Of a DNA stretch of 8,836 nt, positions 5,897-8,836 are shown piece after piece. Source of the DNA: Acholeplasmataceae bacterium UBA6190 (lineage in GTDB: Bacteria; Bacillota_I; Bacilli_A; Acholeplasmatales; Acholeplasmataceae); contig DITG01000097.1 of NCBI GenBank assembly GCA_002422045.1, positions 1-8,836 on the forward strand, in the 5' to 3' direction. Every line of letters starts with the position of its first letter. Position 1 is the first letter of the stretch. Both the position numbers and the translations under genes were made by a program. Below the pieces are notes generated by a model. That model ran no database searches. It was given only the letters and a program-made list of their open reading frames with translations, and had not been told where the DNA came from.

Positions 5897-6811
5897 TTAT
5901 TTCCACGTTTCTAGATATTTGAGCACATTTTGTGCAGCAATTGCGCCATCTGCGGCAGCTGTGATGACTTGGCGAATCTGTTTGACATTCACATCACCAG
6001 CGGAATATACACCTGGCACTTTGGTTTCCATCTTTTCATTGGCTTCGACATATCCCCATTTGTTGGTGATGCCTAAATTTTGAATAAAATCAGTGACAGG
6101 AATCAGGCCAATGTATTCGAAACATCCATCAGCTGATATGGTTTCCAATTCGCCTTTGTTGTTTTTGATGGTCACACCTGTCATACCTTGATCATTCATT
6201 TCAAAACGGTCAACAACTGAATTGTATCTGAAATCGACATTGGGCATTGCACGCAAAATGTCTTGTGCTTTCATGTCTGCAGTGAGATCTGCTAGGTTTT
6301 GAACAATCGTGACATGTGTCGCAAGCGTTGCGAGATAAGACGCTTCCTCAACAGCAGAATTACCGCCACCGATAACCACCAACTTACGATCCTTATAGAG
6401 CGGGCCGTCACAAATCGCACACCAACTGATGCCGTTCATCGCCAGTTTGTCTTCATTGGGAACACCCAAACGTCTTGGGACATTACCGGTTGCAACAATC
6501 ACAGCTTTGGATTCATAAACAGTCGAAGGTGTCTTCAAGATTTTTTTATTGCCCTCCAGTTCGACAGAAATGACCTCATCATAGATGACTTCGATATCCA
6601 ATTCATAGGCATGGTCAATCATCATGGTTGCAAGTTCATATCCTGCTAACTTTTTAGCACCGGTGTAATTTTCAATTTCGTTATACTTGGATAGCTGTCC
6701 GCCTGGTGTGTCTCTTTCAAACATCGCAACTTTCAAATTGGCACGTTTTGCGTAGATCGCAGCCGTGATGCCAGCTGGACCAGATCCGATAATCAATACA
6801 TCATAAAGCAT
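5897..6811 (-). CDS. trxB: thioredoxin reductase-like flavoprotein lacking the NADPH-phosphate motif
   Basis: A low-molecular-weight thioredoxin reductase, a cytosolic FAD enzyme that passes electrons to thioredoxin. The 304 residues match the family length. The FAD-binding GSGPAG is at 9-14, the redox pair CAIC is at 131-134 followed by DG, the second nucleotide-binding motif GGGNSA is at 148-153, and the C-terminal FAD block SAGDVNVKQIRQVITAAADG is at 270-289. Oddity: after VTIV (167-170), where NADPH-dependent members have HRRxxxR to hold the 2'-phosphate, this protein reads QNLADLT (171-177). NADPH use is therefore doubtful; NADH, ferredoxin or another donor is possible. With CAIC intact, a disulfide reductase role is kept and the ferredoxin-NADP reductase relatives (no CxxC) are excluded. 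AAGGAG lies upstream of the ATG, in the 17-nt gap after the phosphatase gene and overlapping its end. Confidence 0.92.
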   Translation of the reverse strand: MLYDVLIIGSGPAGITAAIYAKRANLKVAMFERDTPGGQLSKYNEIENYTGAKKLAGYELATMMIDHAYELDIEVIYDEVISVELEGNKKILKTPSTVYESKAVIVATGNVPRRLGVPNEDKLAMNGISWCAICDGPLYKDRKLVVIGGGNSAVEEASYLATLATHVTIVQNLADLTADMKAQDILRAMPNVDFRYNSVVDRFEMNDQGMTGVTIKNNKGELETISADGCFEYIGLIPVTDFIQNLGITNKWGYVEANEKMETKVPGVYSAGDVNVKQIRQVITAAADGAIAAQNVLKYLETWK

Positions 6812-6828
6812 AGTTTTAAGTCTCCTTT

Positions 6829-7464
6829 TTAAATAAAATCTTTGATATGTTCAAGTTCGTCAATGACATACTCAGGTTGATAAGATAACATTTCAGCAAG
6901 TCGCATGCTATAAGTGACCGCACATGCTTGAACGCCTGCTTTTTTTGCTGCGATGATGTCATTTTCGTGATCACCGATGTAGACAGCCGTTTTTGCTCTG
7001 GCACCCAATGCTGTTAATGCTTTCGTAATGGGCTCCGGTGCTGGCTTGTGCTCGATGACATCCTCATATCCGATGATGTGATCAATGTAAGGCAGTAATC
7101 CGGTCAGTTCAAGATGATAGGTTGCAATCTTTCTCATCTTGGATGTAACAACACCGACTTTGCATCCTTTAGCTTTCAGATATTTAAGTGTTTCTGCAGC
7201 ACCTGGATATGCCTTCAGACCCGCTTCGATCATTTGATTCGATAGTGCTCTGTAATCCGTTACCATTTCATCAATATTTTGGGAATCGTCTGCATAAAAT
7301 TCAAACGTCTTCCATAAGGTCTGGCCGAGGAGATTAGAATATTCAGAATCTGTCAGAACGAGGTTTGGAAAATACTTTTGAAATGTTAGTTTGAACGTAT
7401 CGATGATGATTTCGGTGGTTTGAATCAATGTACCATCTAGGTCAAATAGAAACGTCTTGATCAT
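6829..7464 (-). CDS. ppaX: HAD-family phosphatase, probable pyrophosphatase PpaX
   Basis: A cytosolic haloacid-dehalogenase-type hydrolase of 211 residues, close to the length of B. subtilis PpaX. Motif I is FLFDLDGTL with nucleophile Asp8 and acid/base Asp10; motif II is VVTSK (105-109); motif III is Lys140 in EHKPAPEP; motif IV is GDHEND (164-169), which binds Mg2+. The cap is the helical type, inserted after motif I at about 15-85. Sequence alone also fits phosphoglycolate phosphatase or beta-phosphoglucomutase-like members. The position just after hprK and lgt, the order known from Bacillus, favours PpaX, which hydrolyses the pyrophosphate released when HprK dephosphorylates P-Ser-HPr. 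Its ATG overlaps the lgt stop as ATGA, so the two are translationally coupled. Confidence 0.85.
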   Translation of the reverse strand: MIKTFLFDLDGTLIQTTEIIIDTFKLTFQKYFPNLVLTDSEYSNLLGQTLWKTFEFYADDSQNIDEMVTDYRALSNQMIEAGLKAYPGAAETLKYLKAKGCKVGVVTSKMRKIATYHLELTGLLPYIDHIIGYEDVIEHKPAPEPITKALTALGARAKTAVYIGDHENDIIAAKKAGVQACAVTYSMRLAEMLSYQPEYVIDELEHIKDFI

Positions 7465-8396
7465 ACTTCAGAAACCAGCATATCCACGTAATACTTCTGG
7501 TCCTTGATGACATAGTGTTTGACCACAATAATAGCAATACCACCCAGCATGAAGAGTGTGAGTGAGAAAAGAATATTGGCTGGCAAGCCAAAGACTCTTA
7601 AGGCATCCGAGGGATGTCCCTGAGTACGCAAAGGTTCGATGATCGCGCCTCTACCTAAACCATACCAAAATAAATATAGGCCCATCATGTCTCCGACTTT
7701 GAACCAGCGCTTGCGTCTGGCAACAAGCAGGAATACAAGTCCTGCAAAATTCCAGAATCCCTCATAGAGGAATGTCGGATGTCTGAATTCACCAGCGATG
7801 TACATTTGATTTTTGATGAATGCTGGCAAAATGTCAAATATGAAACTGTTTTGTACAATGGGTCCGTAAGCTTCGGCATTCATGAAGTTACCCCATCTGC
7901 CAATGATTTGACCGACGAGAAAACCTATTGCCAATATATCTGCGAGTAACCAAAAGTTCTTTTTCTTGATTTTAGTCCATACTACGATGAAGAGAAATGC
8001 CGTAATGACAGCGCCATGAATGGAAAGACCACCATTGGTGAGATTGATCACATCAATGAAACTTTCATAACTCGGATTTGGGTCAAATGCGACATAATAA
8101 AGTCTGGATCCGACAATCGATAGTGGAACCGCAATCAGGAGTGCATCCAAAAGTTCATCTGGATTCCATCCGACACGCTTAAATTCGATATAGGCAAGTA
8201 TTGCAGCGAGCGTAATCCCAGTGAGAATAAAGACTGCATACCAAGCAATTTGTGCGAATCCTAAATCCAGTGCAATCGATTCATAGGGTGTTCCATCTTG
8301 AACGAGCACTGCGACTGATATCACCAATAAAAACACAGCCAACAACAACCCATAGATCGCCCATTCGTTTTTATGGTCTTTTAAAAACTTAATCAT
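7461..8396 (-). CDS. lgt: prolipoprotein diacylglyceryl transferase
   Basis: Lgt is an integral membrane enzyme that transfers diacylglycerol from phosphatidylglycerol to the lipobox cysteine of prolipoproteins, the first step of lipoprotein maturation. The 311 residues carry HGA (127-129) and the core signature GRWGNFMNAEAYG (166-178), with Arg167, Asn170 and Glu175 spaced as in E. coli, then HPTFLYEGFWN (206-216). Two oddities: a membrane segment at about 14-33 precedes the usual first helix (about 48-70), so the N-terminus is extended; and the late motif is GRGAIIEPLRT, with five residues from Arg249 to Glu254 instead of the usual four. The start chosen here overlaps the hprK stop by 8 nt and has AAAGGAAG just upstream; a start at 8435 would overlap hprK by 47 nt without a ribosome site. 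Confidence 0.95.
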   Translation of the reverse strand: MIKFLKDHKNEWAIYGLLLAVFLLVISVAVLVQDGTPYESIALDLGFAQIAWYAVFILTGITLAAILAYIEFKRVGWNPDELLDALLIAVPLSIVGSRLYYVAFDPNPSYESFIDVINLTNGGLSIHGAVITAFLFIVVWTKIKKKNFWLLADILAIGFLVGQIIGRWGNFMNAEAYGPIVQNSFIFDILPAFIKNQMYIAGEFRHPTFLYEGFWNFAGLVFLLVARRKRWFKVGDMMGLYLFWYGLGRGAIIEPLRTQGHPSDALRVFGLPANILFSLTLFMLGGIAIIVVKHYVIKDQKYYVDMLVSEV

Positions 8397-8836
8397 CTTC
8401 TTCTTCCTTTCCCATGCCTGAAGCCTTCTTGGCAACAGCCTGTGTCAATGCGAGCGCCGCATTGTATCCTAAGTATTTCAACTTCTGATTCATTGCTGCA
8501 CTTTCAACGAGTGTTGCTACGTTTCGTCCAGGTAGGACCGGAATCGTGATTTTTGCAATCTCTGTATTGAAAATCTTGATCATTTCGGTTTCAATGCCGA
8601 GGCGATCATAGACCTTCCCTTTTTTCCAATGTTCAAGTTCGACAACGAGTCGAATCTTCTTGTTTTCTCTGTAAGCGCCTGCGCCAAACATATGCACGAC
8701 ATCGACAATCCCGATACCGCGGACTTCGATATAGCGTTCCAATATCTTAGGCGCTGAACCGACCAGCACGCCGGGTGCCGCTTCAAAAATATCGACCCTG
8801 TCATCACTGATCAGAATATGTCCTCTCTTGATCAGT
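8389..8836 (-). CDS. hprK: HPr kinase/phosphorylase, C-terminal part (5' end outside window)
   Basis: About 149 C-terminal residues of HprK, the enzyme that phosphorylates HPr on Ser46 with ATP or PPi and removes the phosphate by phosphorolysis, controlling sugar uptake and catabolite repression. The visible part begins LIKRGHILISDDRVDIFEAA, just after where the Walker A loop should be, so the ATP-binding loop lies beyond the edge. It includes the family signature IEVRGIGIVDVVHMFGAGAY, then KIRLVVELE and YDRLGIE, and the C-terminal PVLPGRNVATLVESAA block with LGYNAA. The frame is open to the last base. The GTG at 8769 is an internal valine, not the start. The C-terminal tail is acidic (GKEEEDD) and its last codons overlap the lgt start. 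HprK is the first visible member of the operon. Confidence 0.95.
   Translation of the reverse strand, partial: LIKRGHILISDDRVDIFEAAPGVLVGSAPKILERYIEVRGIGIVDVVHMFGAGAYRENKKIRLVVELEHWKKGKVYDRLGIETEMIKIFNTEIAKITIPVLPGRNVATLVESAAMNQKLKYLGYNAALALTQAVAKKASGMGKEEEDD

Noticed and set aside
6816..7004. Minus-strand ORF inside the ppaX-like gene
   Set aside because: It lies in another frame of a clear HAD gene and has no motif or ribosome site, so it is a shadow.
8580..8807. Minus-strand ORF inside hprK
   Set aside because: A shadow frame of the well-supported HprK reading frame.
1..8836. CRISPR array, riboswitch, insertion sequence or defence system
   Set aside because: No regularly spaced repeats, no long structured leader before any gene, no transposase, and no nuclease or toxin-antitoxin motifs were seen. 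The gaps between genes in the right-hand operon are too short for a riboswitch.

Overview
All genes in this window lie on the minus strand, so transcription runs from right to left. The window looks like a chromosomal segment of a low-to-moderate GC Bacillota, close to the wall-less or Acholeplasma/Izemoplasma-type lineages (lineage is inference). Support: a B. subtilis-like hprK-lgt-ppaX-trxB-whiA gene neighbourhood, a tRNA-Glu very like that of Bacillus with encoded CCA, Firmicute -35/-10 promoters with 17-nt spacers, and AGGGAG/AGGAAG/AAGGAG ribosome binding sites. Trp codons are TGG, and TGA is used as a stop (lgt, whiA and the 1058-1534 gene), so the standard code applies and not the Mycoplasma code.

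Right part (8836 down to 4607): a tightly packed probable operon. It starts with the 3' part of hprK, then lgt, a ppaX-like HAD phosphatase, trxB, whiA and acpS. Junctions are 8-nt, 4-nt (ATGA), 17-nt gap, 1-nt gap and 4-nt (ATGA), which points to translational coupling. HprK and PpaX belong together: HprK phosphorylase releases pyrophosphate, which PpaX hydrolyses. Lgt begins lipoprotein maturation, TrxB reduces thioredoxin, WhiA is a DNA-binding regulator and AcpS activates acyl carrier protein.

Middle part (4589 down to 1621): a good promoter (TTGTAA-17-TATAAT) starts a second unit. It encodes a single-pass membrane protein with a possible cysteine-less thioredoxin-like outer domain, then tex, ending at a strong terminator. 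A small hairpin sits between the two genes.

Left part: a small multi-pass membrane protein of unknown function with its own promoter and terminator. Next comes a complete two-gene tRNA unit (tRNA-Ser GCT, tRNA-Glu TTC) with a near-consensus promoter and a terminator. Beyond it lies about 440 bp of AT-rich DNA with no convincing gene. At the left edge is the start of a membrane-protein gene whose reading frame breaks at a run of seven T.

The points most worth a second look are: TrxB lacks the HRRxxxR motif that normally binds NADPH; the left-edge gene has a possible frameshift or +1 recoding site; the membrane protein before tex looks like a degenerate thioredoxin fold; and Lgt has an extra N-terminal membrane segment and altered spacing in a conserved motif. 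I found no mobile element, CRISPR array or clear novel defence-type system.
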